Shown one piece after another: positions 26,064 through 35,018 of a stretch of DNA of 64,000 nucleotides. The notes beneath the pieces were generated by a model that saw only the letters and a program-made list of their open reading frames with translations, was not told the origin of the DNA and made no database searches. The position numbers were made by a program, and so were the translations under genes. Within the stretch, counting starts at the first letter, position 1. Each line of letters begins with the position of its first letter. This DNA comes from Bacillus safensis (GTDB lineage Bacteria; Bacillota; Bacilli; Bacillales; Bacillaceae), in NCBI GenBank assembly GCA_030159235.1, contig BSBG01000002.1, positions 1 through 64,000 on the forward strand, in the 5' to 3' direction.

Positions 26064-27503
26064 TTATGATACTTGTTGTTCTACCTTCACTCGTTTAATG
26101 AAGAAAGCGATGATTAACCCAATGACGGTCATGATCACAGCAAAAATAAATGCATGCTGAACGCCATTTGTAAAGGCAAGCAGCTGGTTCATTGGATTTT
26201 CGGGATCAGCCACATTTTTCATAAAGCTGCGGGCTCCTGATGAAAGGATAGAGATACCAACCGCGGTACCAATGGCTCCTGCCACCTGCTGCAATGTATT
26301 CATAATCGCCGTACCATGCGGATATAGCTCTGGCGGCAGCTGATTTAATCCATTCGTTTGAGCAGGCATCATGATCATAGCGATTCCGATCATTAATGTG
26401 ATATGAAGGGTCACAATAAATCCAATCGACGTATTCACACTTAAATTCGTAAAGCCAAACATCGTCGCTGCGACAATGGCAAGCCCTGGAATCACAAGCC
26501 ATTTTGGTCCAAACTTATCAAATAGACCACCCATGATTGGAGACAGCAGACCATTGATAATTCCACCTGGCAATAGCATTAAACCTGCTGTAAATGTAGA
26601 AAGCGCCAAGGACGTTTGCAAATATAATGGCAAAATCATCATAGCAGACAGCATTACCATCATACACACTAAGATCAGAAGTAACCCAATGACAAACATC
26701 GGATATTTAAACGGGCTTAAGTTCAGCATTGGTTCTTTCATGTTCAACTGTCTTAAGGAGAACACAAGGATCCCTATAACACCAACTACAATCGCAGCGA
26801 TAACATGCACACTGCTCCAGCCCCCGCCTTCTCCGGCACTACTAAAGCCATATACAATTCCGCCGAAACCAATGGTTGAAAGCACAATCGATAGGATATC
26901 GATTTTCGGTCTGGTTGGTTCCGTAATATTTTGCATGTAGATAAAACCAAATACCAGTGCAGCAATTAATAAAGGAAGTGATATCCAGAAAATCCAATGC
27001 CAAGTCAACGATTTCAGAATAAGACCAGAGACGGTTGGACCGACAGCTGGTGCAAACATGATGACAAGACCAATGATCCCCATTGATCTGCCTCGTTTAT
27101 GGGGCGGTATGATCACTAAAATCGTATTAAACATTAGTGGAAGAAGCAATGCTGTGCCGACTGCTTGCACGACACGTGCCACCATTAAAATACTAAAGAC
27201 CGGCGCAACCGCCGCAATAAATGTTCCGATGATCGAAAAGACGAGCGACGTAATAAAAAGCTGTCTTGTCGTAAACCATTGAAGAATGAGTCCTGAAATT
27301 GGTACAAGAATACCAAGTGTTAATAAATATCCTGTTGTCAGCCACTGAGCTGTGGTCGCTTCAATTCCAAAATCTAACGTTAAATTTCTCAGCGCCATAT
27401 TTAATGCCGTTTCACTGAACAGGCCAATAAATCCAGCTGTGATAAAAGAGATAATAATGGGCAGCGTTCGAATATCGGAAGCTGCTCCTTGCTGTTTATT
27501 CAT
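26064..27503 (-). CDS. DHA2-family (14-helix) MFS multidrug exporter, LmrB-like
   Basis: The 479-residue protein has fourteen predicted helices and the DHA2 motif pattern, including PISGLILQWFTTRQLFI near 65-85 and the motif C region MFAPAVGPTVSGLI near 150. It equals the length of B. subtilis LmrB, which exports lincomycin and related drugs, and sits behind a TetR gene as lmrB does behind lmrA. The start at ATG 27503 follows AAAAGGAG; the in-frame GTG at 27575 has no ribosome site. Orthology to LmrB is likely but not certain. Confidence 0.8.
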   Translation of the reverse strand: MNKQQGAASDIRTLPIIISFITAGFIGLFSETALNMALRNLTLDFGIEATTAQWLTTGYLLTLGILVPISGLILQWFTTRQLFITSLVFSIIGTFIAAVAPVFSILMVARVVQAVGTALLLPLMFNTILVIIPPHKRGRSMGIIGLVIMFAPAVGPTVSGLILKSLTWHWIFWISLPLLIAALVFGFIYMQNITEPTRPKIDILSIVLSTIGFGGIVYGFSSAGEGGGWSSVHVIAAIVVGVIGILVFSLRQLNMKEPMLNLSPFKYPMFVIGLLLILVCMMVMLSAMMILPLYLQTSLALSTFTAGLMLLPGGIINGLLSPIMGGLFDKFGPKWLVIPGLAIVAATMFGFTNLSVNTSIGFIVTLHITLMIGIAMIMMPAQTNGLNQLPPELYPHGTAIMNTLQQVAGAIGTAVGISILSSGARSFMKNVADPENPMNQLLAFTNGVQHAFIFAVIMTVIGLIIAFFIKRVKVEQQVS

Positions 27504-27583
27504 AGTAAGTTGGCTCCTTTTCTTTTTGAATATAGATGAATAATAGGAAGTCAGGGTGGTCAGAAATGAGCCCACTTCAATGT

Positions 27584-28156
27584 CTATTGAAAGACGGATA
27601 AAATCTGTTTTTCTGCAGCGAATTGAGCAATTTGTTCGATTGAATAGCCAGATTCATGAATATAAAACATGAGTTCAGGCGTCATTGGAGAGGACATACA
27701 TAATGTTGTCAGTTCTATATCCTGTATGTTCGCTTCTCCCTTTTCTCTCGCTTCCTCAAGCAAATCACGAATGATTTGTCTAAGTGATTGACTGTAATGA
27801 GAATCATACACTTTACTTGTCTGCTCTAAATTCCCAGAGATTGTGAGCATTCGAATCCAGTCTAAATGGTGACCGACGATGAGATGAATTTCTTCGAGAA
27901 CATAGCACAAACGTTCACGAACCGGCTGGTCACTTATTTTACTTAAGTATAAATGCAAAGCTGGGATCAGCTGTTCAAATCTCTCCCCAAGGATAGAAAG
28001 GCACAGATCACTTTTATTGGCGTAGCGGCGATAAAGAGTGCCCTGCCCAACACCAGCTGTTTTCGCAATTTTATGCATGCTGACATTTTCTACACCAAAT
28101 TCTTGAAACAAAGAGAAAGCGACCTTTTCAATTTCCTTCCCAATATCCTTTTCCAT
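27584..28156 (-). CDS. TetR-family regulator, LmrA-like
   Basis: The 190-residue product has the helix-turn-helix VSMHKIAKTAGVGQGTLYRRY near 27-47 and an LmrA-like size. It is first in an operon with the DHA2 exporter and probably represses it. ATG 28156 was chosen for its AGAAGG site and family-like start MEKDIGKEIEKVAF. Upstream, ACGGACAACTGTCCGCAT (28259-28276) contains an inverted repeat, GGACA/TGTCC, that could be its operator. Confidence 0.75.
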   Translation of the reverse strand: MEKDIGKEIEKVAFSLFQEFGVENVSMHKIAKTAGVGQGTLYRRYANKSDLCLSILGERFEQLIPALHLYLSKISDQPVRERLCYVLEEIHLIVGHHLDWIRMLTISGNLEQTSKVYDSHYSQSLRQIIRDLLEEAREKGEANIQDIELTTLCMSSPMTPELMFYIHESGYSIEQIAQFAAEKQILSVFQ

Positions 28157-28259
28157 AATACTAACCTTCTTTACCTTCATCCACATGACACTCATCTCTA
28201 TATGTTAAATCAAAACACTTTAGGTTTTTTCTTAGGAAAATTGTCCCGTTTTTATCATA

Positions 28260-28275
28260 CGGACAACTGTCCGCA
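28260..28275. promoter_or_regulatory. Candidate operator of the LmrA-like regulator
   Basis: CGGACAACTGTCCG is a near-perfect dyad lying about 105 bases before the TetR start codon, within the likely promoter region. Confidence 0.4.
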
Positions 28276-28388
28276 TTGTCAATCATTATTTTTTACCTAT
28301 CACCCTTGTTTCTATTCTATTAAATGAAAGCTGTTTATCATTATTTAGACCGATTTTCCATTTTGAGATAATCGTGTATGATCAATAA

Positions 28389-28402
28389 AGAAAGCGCTTC
28401 CA
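28389..28402 (+). promoter_or_regulatory. cre site (CcpA) before bglS
   Basis: AGAAAGCGCTTCCA fits the catabolite-responsive element consensus except at its first base. It lies between the presumed -10 (TATGAT, 28374-28379) and the bglS start, a road-block position consistent with glucose repression. Confidence 0.6.
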
Positions 28403-28424
28403 AAAAGGAGAGGAGAATGCTCAT

Positions 28425-29156
28425 ATGACTTACCATATGAAACGAATACTGATGCTGCTTGTCACAGGATTATTCTTAAGTTTATCCACATTTACGGCGA
28501 GTGCCTCGGCACAAACAGGTGGATCGTTTTATGAACCTTTTAACAACTATAATACGGGATTATGGCAAAAAGCCGATGGGTACTCGAATGGAAACATGTT
28601 TAACTGTACGTGGCGTGCAAATAATGTGTCTATGACATCATTAGGTGAAATGCGTTTATCCCTCACAAGTCCCTCCTATAACAAGTTTGACTGCGGGGAA
28701 AACCGCTCCGTTCAAACATACGGCTATGGACTTTATGAAGTCAGCATGAAGCCAGCCAAAAATGTTGGGATCGTATCTTCGTTCTTTACTTATACGGGAC
28801 CGACTGATGGTACGCCTTGGGATGAGATCGATATTGAATTCCTAGGAAAAGATACGACAAAGGTACAGTTTAACTACTATACGAATGGTGTAGGAAATCA
28901 CGAGAAGATTGTCAACCTTGGTTTTGATGCAGCGAACTCTTATCACACGTACGCATTCGACTGGCAGCCGAACTCTATCAAATGGTATGTCGATGGACAA
29001 TTAAAGCATACCGCCACCACTCAAATTCCTCAAACACCAGGGAAAATTATGATGAACCTCTGGAATGGTGCAGGCGTCGATGAATGGCTCGGCTCCTACA
29101 ACGGTGTTACTCCACTTTACGCCCATTACAACTGGGTGCGTTACACAAAAAGATAA
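28425..29156 (+). CDS. bglS: Secreted endo-beta-1,3-1,4-glucanase (lichenase, GH16)
   Basis: The 243-residue precursor has a Sec signal peptide ending near ASASA (residue 29) and a GH16 jelly-roll. The catalytic motif DEIDIEFLG with both glutamates and the aspartate is near residues 130-138, and the mature start QTGGSFYEPFNNYN is typical of Bacillus lichenases. It cleaves mixed-linkage beta-glucans outside the cell. A cre site lies upstream. I do not see a LicT-type RAT/terminator element before the gene, nor an adjacent licT. Confidence 0.95.
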   Translation: MTYHMKRILMLLVTGLFLSLSTFTASASAQTGGSFYEPFNNYNTGLWQKADGYSNGNMFNCTWRANNVSMTSLGEMRLSLTSPSYNKFDCGENRSVQTYGYGLYEVSMKPAKNVGIVSSFFTYTGPTDGTPWDEIDIEFLGKDTTKVQFNYYTNGVGNHEKIVNLGFDAANSYHTYAFDWQPNSIKWYVDGQLKHTATTQIPQTPGKIMMNLWNGAGVDEWLGSYNGVTPLYAHYNWVRYTKR

Positions 29157-29165
29157 CCACATCAC

Positions 29166-29196
29166 AAAACCTGTGACTTGTCACAGGTTTTTCTTC
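29166..29196. terminator. Bidirectional terminator between bglS and adhR
   Basis: AAACCTGTGA and TCACAGGTTT form a perfect 10-bp stem with loop CTTG, flanked by A and T runs. Confidence 0.85.
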
Positions 29197-29198
29197 GT

Positions 29199-29600
29199 TT
29201 AAATAGAGCTGGTTTTTAGTTGATGAGCTAGCTTTTCTTCATAACTGTGGATAATATCTTCATAACTTTCTATTTTGAAATCCAATCGTTTAATGGTTTC
29301 TTCAATTTCCTTTTGTTTTTCGACAAGCCTTTCTCGTTCATTGACCAATATGTTTTTTCGTGAAGACAACGTATGATCATCTCCCTCGAAAAATAAAGCC
29401 GTATATTCTCTAAGCGCATCAATTGAGAGACCTGCATTTCTCATACACTTGATAAATTCAATCCATTGAAGATCATCCCCTGTATAATCACGAATCCCAT
29501 TTTCGTCGCGTTTGATCGGTCTAATCAAACCAATATTTTCGTAATATCTAAGCGTCGCGGTGGATAAATCGAGCTGTTTTGCTGCTTGTGCTATTTTCAT
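29199..29600 (-). CDS. adhR: MerR-family regulator AdhR-like
   Basis: The 133-residue protein has the MerR winged helix (MKIAQAAKQLDLSTATLRYY) and a C-terminal dimerisation coiled coil. GGGGGAAC before ATG 29600 sets the start; a longer frame to 29753 is unsupported. It is divergent from an adhA-type alcohol dehydrogenase, as in B. subtilis, where AdhR responds to aldehydes such as formaldehyde and methylglyoxal. Its target promoter with a 19-bp spacer lies just before adhA. Confidence 0.75.
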   Translation of the reverse strand: MKIAQAAKQLDLSTATLRYYENIGLIRPIKRDENGIRDYTGDDLQWIEFIKCMRNAGLSIDALREYTALFFEGDDHTLSSRKNILVNERERLVEKQKEIEETIKRLDFKIESYEDIIHSYEEKLAHQLKTSSI

Positions 29601-29737
29601 TGTGTTCCCCCTTCTTTTCTTTCTCTTACCATTCAATCTCCCTTTCCTCATCATCTCCATTTTGATAAAGAAAGCAAGATGCTTTTGGCTCAATTCTTTA
29701 TTCCAAGATGTTGCAAAAACCTGAAGAGGGTTCTCTA

Positions 29738-29768
29738 TTGACTTAGAGTTCACTTTAAGACGTACAGT
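29738..29768 (+). promoter_or_regulatory. AdhR-type activated promoter of adhA
   Basis: TTGACT (29738-29743) and TACAGT (29763-29768) are 19 bases apart. The dyad CTTAGAGT-TC-ACTTTAAG lies across the spacer, as expected of a MerR-family site. Confidence 0.75.
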
Positions 29769-29811
29769 AAAGAAGTAGAACAGAATCTTACTTTTGAAAG
29801 GATGATTTTGA

Positions 29812-30861
29812 ATGTGTCAGACGCACCAATCAAACGTTTTAAGTGTTTCACATGCAAAAGCGAATTTTGAACGGACAACCATTGAACGAAGAGCACTTCG
29901 TCCACATGATATTTTAATTGATATTCAATTTAGCGGAATCTGTCATTCAGATATCCACAGCGCTTTTGATGAATGGGGCGGCGGTATTTTCCCCATGGTT
30001 CCGGGGCATGAGATTACTGGGGTCGTTGCAGCTGTAGGTGAAGATGTGACAAAGTTTCAGATCGGAGACCGTGTAGGCGTTGGTTGTTTTGTGGATTCCT
30101 GCGGCACCTGTGAATATTGTCAAAATGGAGACGAGCAGTATTGCACGAAAGGGGTCGTCCAAACGTATAACAGCCGTGACTATGACGGGGAACCGACTTA
30201 TGGCGGCTACAGTCAAAAAATTGTCGTAACTGAACGATTTGTCGTCAGCATTCCTGATCAACTATCCCTTGATGCCGCAAGTCCTCTTCTCTGTGCTGGC
30301 ATTACCACTTATTCACCGTTAAAGCACTGGAAGGCAGGTCCCGGCAAAAAGGTCGCCATTGTCGGTATGGGCGGACTCGGTCATGTAGCGATTCAATTCG
30401 CACGTGCACTTGGCGCAGAAGTAACGGTATTGAGTCGCTCTTTGAATAAAAAAGAAGAAGCACTGTCATTTGGCGCAAAAGACTATTTTGCTACAAGTGA
30501 TCCTGATACGTTTCAGACACTAGCCGGTCAGTACGACCTCATTCTGAATACGGTCTCTGCCAACATTAACGTGGATGCCTATTTGTCCTTACTCCGTGTA
30601 GATGGAACCTTGGTGAACGTCGGTGCACCGCCTGAGCCGGATCAATTCCACGTCTTTTCATTAATTTCTGGCCGCCGCAGCATTGCTGGTTCACTCGTTG
30701 GCGGCATCCAAGAAACACAAGAAATGCTCGATTTCGCAGCTGCTCACAACATTGCACCACAAATTGAAGTCATCAACGCAAAACAAGTTGATGAAGCGTA
30801 TGAACGTGTGCTAAAAAGTGATGTGCGTTATCGATTTGTGATTGATATTTCGACATTATGA
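29812..30861 (+). CDS. adhA: Zinc-dependent alcohol/aldehyde reductase AdhA
   Basis: This 349-residue medium-chain dehydrogenase has the catalytic zinc ligands in [10 protein letters not shown] (Cys near 43) and PGHEITG (His near 65), the four-cysteine structural zinc loop [15 protein letters not shown] near 100-114, and the Rossmann motif [10 protein letters not shown] near 183. It is of the NADPH-preferring cinnamyl/YahK type and reduces aldehydes. It is under a MerR-type promoter and divergent from adhR, supporting a role in aldehyde detoxification. Confidence 0.9.
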   Translation: MCQTHQSNVLSVSHAKANFERTTIERRALRPHDILIDIQFSGICHSDIHSAFDEWGGGIFPMVPGHEITGVVAAVGEDVTKFQIGDRVGVGCFVDSCGTCEYCQNGDEQYCTKGVVQTYNSRDYDGEPTYGGYSQKIVVTERFVVSIPDQLSLDAASPLLCAGITTYSPLKHWKAGPGKKVAIVGMGGLGHVAIQFARALGAEVTVLSRSLNKKEEALSFGAKDYFATSDPDTFQTLAGQYDLILNTVSANINVDAYLSLLRVDGTLVNVGAPPEPDQFHVFSLISGRRSIAGSLVGGIQETQEMLDFAAAHNIAPQIEVINAKQVDEAYERVLKSDVRYRFVIDISTL

Positions 30862-30875
30862 TCGGATTCTATTTT

Positions 30876-30906
30876 GAAAGACTGGCTCAATGGCTGGTCT
30901 TTTTTT
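30876..30906 (+). terminator. Terminator of adhA
   Basis: AAAGACTGGC and GCTGGTCTTT pair (two G-U pairs) around loop TCAATG, followed by seven T. Confidence 0.75.
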
Positions 30907-31189
30907 AACATGATTTCCTCATAAACAGCTGTTTACGTTTGAATGACTGGATGACGGATATAAAGGGTGGAGTCCGAGTTGCAATTGTGGATATCCTGTT
31001 TTCCTTATAGCGCGGAGGATATGTTTAAATTTAAAAAATCACATCCAAAATTTCCACAAAATAACCTCACTTTTTTAGAACTAAATTTATTGACAACAAA
31101 TAAATAAACATGTTATTATTAAAAATTTGATTATTTAACCTCTAAGTGTGGTACCCTTAAAGTAGATACATTATATGGAGGTGGATGAT
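30907..31189 (+). promoter_or_regulatory. Upstream region and promoter of ydeB
   Basis: This gap of about 280 bases carries no gene that I can support. Its last part is very AT-rich and contains TTGACA (31090-31095) and TATTAT (31114-31119) with an 18-base spacer, about 70 bases before the ydeB start. Confidence 0.55.
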
Positions 31190-31651
31190 ATGTTTCAAAT
31201 TGGTGATAACATTGTTTATCCAATGCACGGAGCAGGTATAATTGAAGCCATAGAAGAAAAAGAATTCTCTGATGAAAAACAACAGTATTATGTGATTAAT
31301 ATGTCAATCAGTCATATGAAAGTGATGATTCCAACACGGAAAATGTCGGGTTCACGCATTAGACCTGTTACAGATATACTGGCATTAAACAATGTGATAC
31401 ACATTTTCCAGCATGGTAAATCAGATCAATTACTGACGTGGAAAGAACGGCATACAATTAACACAAACAAAATAAAAACGGGTAACATCCAAGATGGTGC
31501 TGAAGTTGTACGTGACCTTATGCGTATGAAGAAAGAGAAAGCACTAAATGCAAGTGAAAAGAAAATGCTGGATGATGCCCATGAATTTTTGCTAAGTGAA
31601 TTAGAAGTCATCGAAGGGATTACAGAAAAGCAAATAAAAAGTTTCTGTTAA
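31190..31651 (+). CDS. ydeB: CarD/CdnL-family RNA polymerase-binding regulator YdeB
   Basis: The 153-residue protein begins with the CarD/TRCF RNA polymerase interaction domain (MFQIGDNIVYPMHGAGIIEAI, residues 1-60) and continues into a helical DNA-binding part. Members bind the polymerase beta subunit and stabilise open complexes at rRNA and other promoters. GGAGGTGG lies before ATG 31190, so the shorter start is used. Position near cspC agrees with B. subtilis gene order. Confidence 0.85.
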   Translation: MFQIGDNIVYPMHGAGIIEAIEEKEFSDEKQQYYVINMSISHMKVMIPTRKMSGSRIRPVTDILALNNVIHIFQHGKSDQLLTWKERHTINTNKIKTGNIQDGAEVVRDLMRMKKEKALNASEKKMLDDAHEFLLSELEVIEGITEKQIKSFC

Positions 31652-31750
31652 GAATCTCTTCCACTCCCGCCATTTTTGAATACATGTTCTCTACAAACAT
31701 TTCCACCCTTCAACTTCTGAAAGAAAAAAGAATTTATTTAGGCAAATTCC

Positions 31751-31858
31751 GCATATTGTAAATCCAATATGCTATACTGTTAATAAACCTTTGAAGCATG
31801 AATTTTTTTACGATTACCTTGTAACATCTCCCTACTTGTACGCTGAGTAGGGTTTTTT
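31751..31858 (+). ncRNA. Candidate small RNA: extended -10 promoter to intrinsic terminator
   Basis: An 8-bp inverted repeat GCATATTG/CAATATGC (31751-31772) ends directly at an extended -10, TGCTATACT (31771-31778). About 50 bases later the hairpin CCCTACT/AGTAGGG (31830-31852) is followed by six T. Between them no ORF with a ribosome site is visible. A transcript of about 75 nt could be a regulatory RNA or the remains of a leader. Confidence 0.4.
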
Positions 31859-31879
31859 ATTGAAGAAATAAGTGAAAGT

Positions 31880-31916
31880 ATAAAAAAAACAGGCTCTCTA
31901 CAGAGAACCTGTTTTT
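31880..31916 (-). terminator. Terminator of cspC
   Basis: AAACAGGTTCTCTG pairs with AGAGAGCCTGTTT (one mismatch) on the minus strand and is followed by a T run. Confidence 0.8.
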
Positions 31917-31928
31917 GAAAAATGAAGA

Positions 31929-32132
31929 TTAAGCAATTTTTTGAACGTTAGCAGCTTGAGCTCCACGAGAACCTTGCTCTACGTCAAATGATACTTTTTG
32001 ACCTTCGTCTAAAGATTTGAATCCGTCACCTTGGATAGCTGAGAAATGTACGAATACATCGTCGCCTTCTTCACGTTCGATAAATCCAAAACCTTTTTCT
32101 GCGTTAAACCATTTTACTGTACCTTGTTCCAT
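31929..32132 (-). CDS. cspC: Cold shock protein CspC
   Basis: The 67-residue OB-fold protein has both RNA-binding motifs, KGFGFIE (RNP1) and VFVHFSAI (RNP2), and is almost identical to B. subtilis CspC. It acts as an RNA chaperone in cold and stationary phase. The promoter lies about 120 bases upstream, giving the long 5' leader typical of cold shock genes, in which post-transcriptional control is expected. Confidence 0.9.
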   Translation of the reverse strand: MEQGTVKWFNAEKGFGFIEREEGDDVFVHFSAIQGDGFKSLDEGQKVSFDVEQGSRGAQAANVQKIA

Positions 32133-32251
32133 GTTTGTTGCCTCCTAGTGCGTTACACACAATGTATTATACTATCCTTGCCCAAAGTATCCTCAAGACG
32201 AAAAGTCTTTCTTCATGCTATCCTTTACGCCGAACAAAAATAATTATTCTT

Positions 32252-32280
32252 ATTGTAACATGAATCGGAAATAATTGCAA
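32252..32280 (-). promoter_or_regulatory. cspC promoter with long 5' leader
   Basis: On the minus strand TTGCAA (32280-32275) and TACAAT (32257-32252) are 17 bases apart. The resulting leader of about 115 nt contains a hairpin with AAAGACTTTTCGTCTT that may belong to cold-regulated folding. Confidence 0.7.
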
Positions 32281-32407
32281 TTTGTTGTTTTAAAAGTGCA
32301 CCGAACATGATATATGGACACAAATAAGCTAGGGGCTTAATGGTGAAAGGAATAAAACAGTTCCCTCTCCCTCACTCAGTAAACTCATATTGATAAAAAG
32401 TTACCAA

Positions 32408-33202
32408 CTAAACATTTTGCGATTCAAGTCTATTTAACCAGTTATAAACTAATGAATGAAATACATCGGGTTGTTCGATTTGCAGGTTGTGGCCAGCCAT
32501 ATCAAGCACCGCAAAAGTGGCTCTTGGATAATCTTCGATCAGTCGCCACGCATCGTGATATCCAACTACATTGTCCTGACGCCCTGTGATAATTAGCGCG
32601 GGATACTTAAGTTCAGATGAAATATCGAAGGTAAAGCCATATCCATTTTGATGAATGTTGTTGATGAATTCATTATTTGTTTGTTTAGAAGGAAGCAAAA
32701 TTTCATCTCGAAATCTCTCCCATTCAGTTTTTCCTTGCACAACGGCCATGGAGCAAAATTCATCTGCCTCCTCTGAAGACAATTGTGATATTAAGCTTCT
32801 GTCACTTTTTAAAACCGTCGTCTCTGGTACGACTCTTTTATCGAATTCGGGGATTGTCATTGGTGCCACCAGCAGTAATCCACGCACGGTTTCCAAACGT
32901 GAACGAACTATACCTCTGGCTATGTACCCTCCATATGAATAACCACAAATAATAAATTGTTCCCCAGGGATAACCTCGTCCAAAAGACGCAATATCGCTT
33001 CCAACATATCATCAGAGTTCTGAATTGACGGATGCGGCTTGGAACGTCCCATCCCCGGTAAATCTATATATATTCTCTTCCAACCGCTTTGTTTTTCAAA
33101 TACCGGTTCCAATGCATGTAACATCACTTGATGGTCAAGTGTCCAACCATGCAATATCACGATCGGATACCCGTCTCCAATGACTTTATGGTAAATTGAC
33201 AT
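32408..33202 (-). CDS. Alpha/beta hydrolase
   Basis: The 264-residue protein has ILHGWTLD (oxyanion loop near 17), GYSYGGYIARG with the serine near 90, aspartate in ITGRQDNVVG near 207 and histidine in MAGHNLQIEQP near 237, like C-C bond or ester hydrolases of the MhpC type. No partner gene is adjacent. The region marks the transition to AT-rich accessory DNA. Confidence 0.75.
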   Translation of the reverse strand: MSIYHKVIGDGYPIVILHGWTLDHQVMLHALEPVFEKQSGWKRIYIDLPGMGRSKPHPSIQNSDDMLEAILRLLDEVIPGEQFIICGYSYGGYIARGIVRSRLETVRGLLLVAPMTIPEFDKRVVPETTVLKSDRSLISQLSSEEADEFCSMAVVQGKTEWERFRDEILLPSKQTNNEFINNIHQNGYGFTFDISSELKYPALIITGRQDNVVGYHDAWRLIEDYPRATFAVLDMAGHNLQIEQPDVFHSLVYNWLNRLESQNV

Positions 33203-33552
33203 GTAGTTATTTCTCCTTTACTTTACTAGGGCTTCTCTAGTAATCTCAACTGTTTTTGTTGTTTTACTTGTTAGGAAATTATGTTATGCTACCCAAAAAA
33301 CTTTTAACAAGATTAAACGTTGTGAATCTTGTTTATATTCTTTCAATTAATCATAACAAATCCCAATATCCATGTGTGACATTGAAATGCTTTATGTTAC
33401 TTCAATTTCTAAAGAATTTAAACTTATTCCAAATCTCTTCCATATTCTAATGAATTGATCAGGTTTTTTGCTACAATAAATTGACAACGAACAGTTTGAA
33501 CCACATACTCTCCATACACTCTAAAATATAAAATTCCGAGAGGAGAAATGAA
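33203..33552. other. AT-rich gap without a supported gene
   Basis: The 350 bases contain only short frames without ribosome sites. The last 12 bases carry the ribosome site (GAGAGGAG) of the following GNAT gene. Confidence 0.5.
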
Positions 33553-34116
33553 ATGAACCCTTTGTTATTAGATGTTCCATTACAATTAGAAACAGAAAGA
33601 CTCATTCTTCGAGCACCACATCAAACAGAAGACGGGAAAATTGTAAACCAAGCAATAAAGGATTCATTTTCTGAATTAAAAGCGTGGTTGCCATTTGCTC
33701 AAGAACTTCCTACTCTTGAAGAAACAGAGATAAATTTAAGAAATGCTCATATCAATTTTTTAAAGAGAGAAAGTTTTCGTTTTCTTATTTTTGATAAAAA
33801 CAGCAATCACTTCATTGGGGTAACTAGTCTTCAGAGTATTGACTGGACCATTCCTAAATGTGAGATTGGATACTGGGTAAATACTAAATTTAGTGGGAAT
33901 GGGTATATTTTAGAAGTAGTCAAGAAATTGACTAAATTTGGGTTAAATGATATCAAATTTAGGAGAATTGAAATAAGGTGTGAATCCACAAACATTAAAA
34001 GTCGTGCAATCCCCGAAAAACTTGACTTTGTATTTGAAGGCACTTTAAGAAATGATGATTTATCCGCAAATGGAAGTAATCTGACTGACACCTGTTTCTA
34101 TTCCATAATAAAGTAA
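33553..34116 (+). CDS. RimJ/RimL-type GNAT acetyltransferase
   Basis: This 187-residue protein starts LETERLILRAPHQTED and has CEIGYWVNTKFSGNGYILEVVKKL near 105-130 as the acetyl-CoA site. It looks like ribosomal-protein-serine acetyltransferase relatives such as YdaF. In that motif GxG is reduced to NGY, and the usual SxxAIxxxEKLGF reads KSRAIPEKLDF, so activity may be altered. AT content is higher than in the core genes. AGAGGAG precedes the ATG. Confidence 0.7.
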   Translation: MNPLLLDVPLQLETERLILRAPHQTEDGKIVNQAIKDSFSELKAWLPFAQELPTLEETEINLRNAHINFLKRESFRFLIFDKNSNHFIGVTSLQSIDWTIPKCEIGYWVNTKFSGNGYILEVVKKLTKFGLNDIKFRRIEIRCESTNIKSRAIPEKLDFVFEGTLRNDDLSANGSNLTDTCFYSIIK

Positions 34117-34165
34117 CCTAATGAACATTAGCAATTAAAGTAATGGGTGCATTAGTGAAACAATA

Positions 34166-34208
34166 AAAGACATAACATATTATATATAATTAATATGTTA
34201 TGTCTTTT
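34166..34208. terminator. Strong bidirectional terminator
   Basis: AAAAGACATAACATATTA pairs with its complement at 34191-34208 around an AT-only loop, with T-rich flanks both ways. Confidence 0.75.
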
Positions 34209-34227
34209 ATTTTGGTCTTGAAAAGGT

Positions 34228-34534
34228 CTACTCCTCTAACTTTCTCCTTATTCCCTTTACTTCTTCATAGTCTGGTGTTTTCTTTGATAAACCCTGATAG
34301 AAAGTTTTCAGCAGCAGTCATCGAGATTTTTTGTTTATCGTCATTTGTCGGCTTATTCGCTTCATCTTTCCATATCATTAAATTGAGAGCGAATATTAAT
34401 AGAGAGAAGCACAGCAGGCTTCTAACACAAGACCACAATGTAACTGCAATCAGCTTCCACCTGTCACTAGGTACTTTTTTTGTTTCGTTCTTTCCAAGAA
34501 AGATAAAAAGGATGCTACACGATGTAACACCCAT
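34228..34534 (-). pseudogene. Degraded ORF resembling the N-terminal part of a TcpC/ConB-type conjugation protein
   Basis: The minus-strand frame contains DRWKLIAVTLWSC, a hydrophobic helix (LLCFSLLIFALNLMIW), then SMTAAENFLSGFIKEN, a layout seen in TcpC/ConB proteins of integrative conjugative elements (basic arm, one helix, then an AAxxFAxxF-like segment). A single-base shift after FIKENTR would continue as YEEVKGIRRKLEE and stop next to a strong terminator. There is no ribosome site. This is a weak, pattern-based call in a region beside the expected ICE attachment tRNA. Confidence 0.3.
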
Positions 34535-34789
34535 TTTATCTTTTGATTCTCAATATTTTTAAGCTAGTCGTTAGACCATCTAGCAAATATCTTGTATGTA
34601 AAATGTGTAACGATATTCAGCAAACCCTTTGAAGTATCTACAAAGAAAATCATTGAGTTCTCAAAGAAAAAATAGAATTCCACGATTTATTAAAACTTTT
34701 TTATGAGCATAGTGAGGCCACACGGTCTCCTGTTTTATTCATTCTCTTAGAAAAACGCTCACAATTTATGAAATATCTGATCACTGATT

Positions 34790-35005
34790 TTAAACCTCAT
34801 GCCTGTTATTTCTATTATCTGAACCTATGCTTCTAAAAATCAAAGAAGCCAGCAACGCTAATATAAAATAAACTACAACGAATCCGCCCCAAAAGAAGAT
34901 AGCCTGATCCAATGGAAAGCCAAACACTCTAAAGAGTATTCTGTGTACCACTCCGGCAATAACGACCAAAATACTTGCTGATAATGCAAAAACAATGTGT
35001 TTCAA
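34790..35005 (-). CDS. Small membrane protein (71 aa) at the end of the bacteriocin operon
   Basis: The product has two hydrophobic helices and the charged tail RSIGSDNRNNRHEV. It starts at TTG 35005 preceded by AAGGAGGGG, 13 bases after the ABC ATPase stop, so it is the last gene of the lactococcin-972-like operon. No family is recognised. Its size and place suit an immunity or accessory export protein; this is inference only. Confidence 0.6.
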   Translation of the reverse strand: MKHIVFALSASILVVIAGVVHRILFRVFGFPLDQAIFFWGGFVVVYFILALLASLIFRSIGSDNRNNRHEV

Positions 35006-35018
35006 TTTAAACCCCTCC

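Noticed and set aside
34200..34562. 120-codon plus-strand frame opposite the TcpC-like fragment
   Set aside because: It starts inside a terminator stem without a ribosome site and is the shadow of the opposite strand.
34660..34815. Plus-strand fragment reading LLKLFYEHSEATRSPVLFIL and more
   Set aside because: It looks like part of a regulator but is too short, has no start and overlaps the end of the bacteriocin operon; no family could be named.
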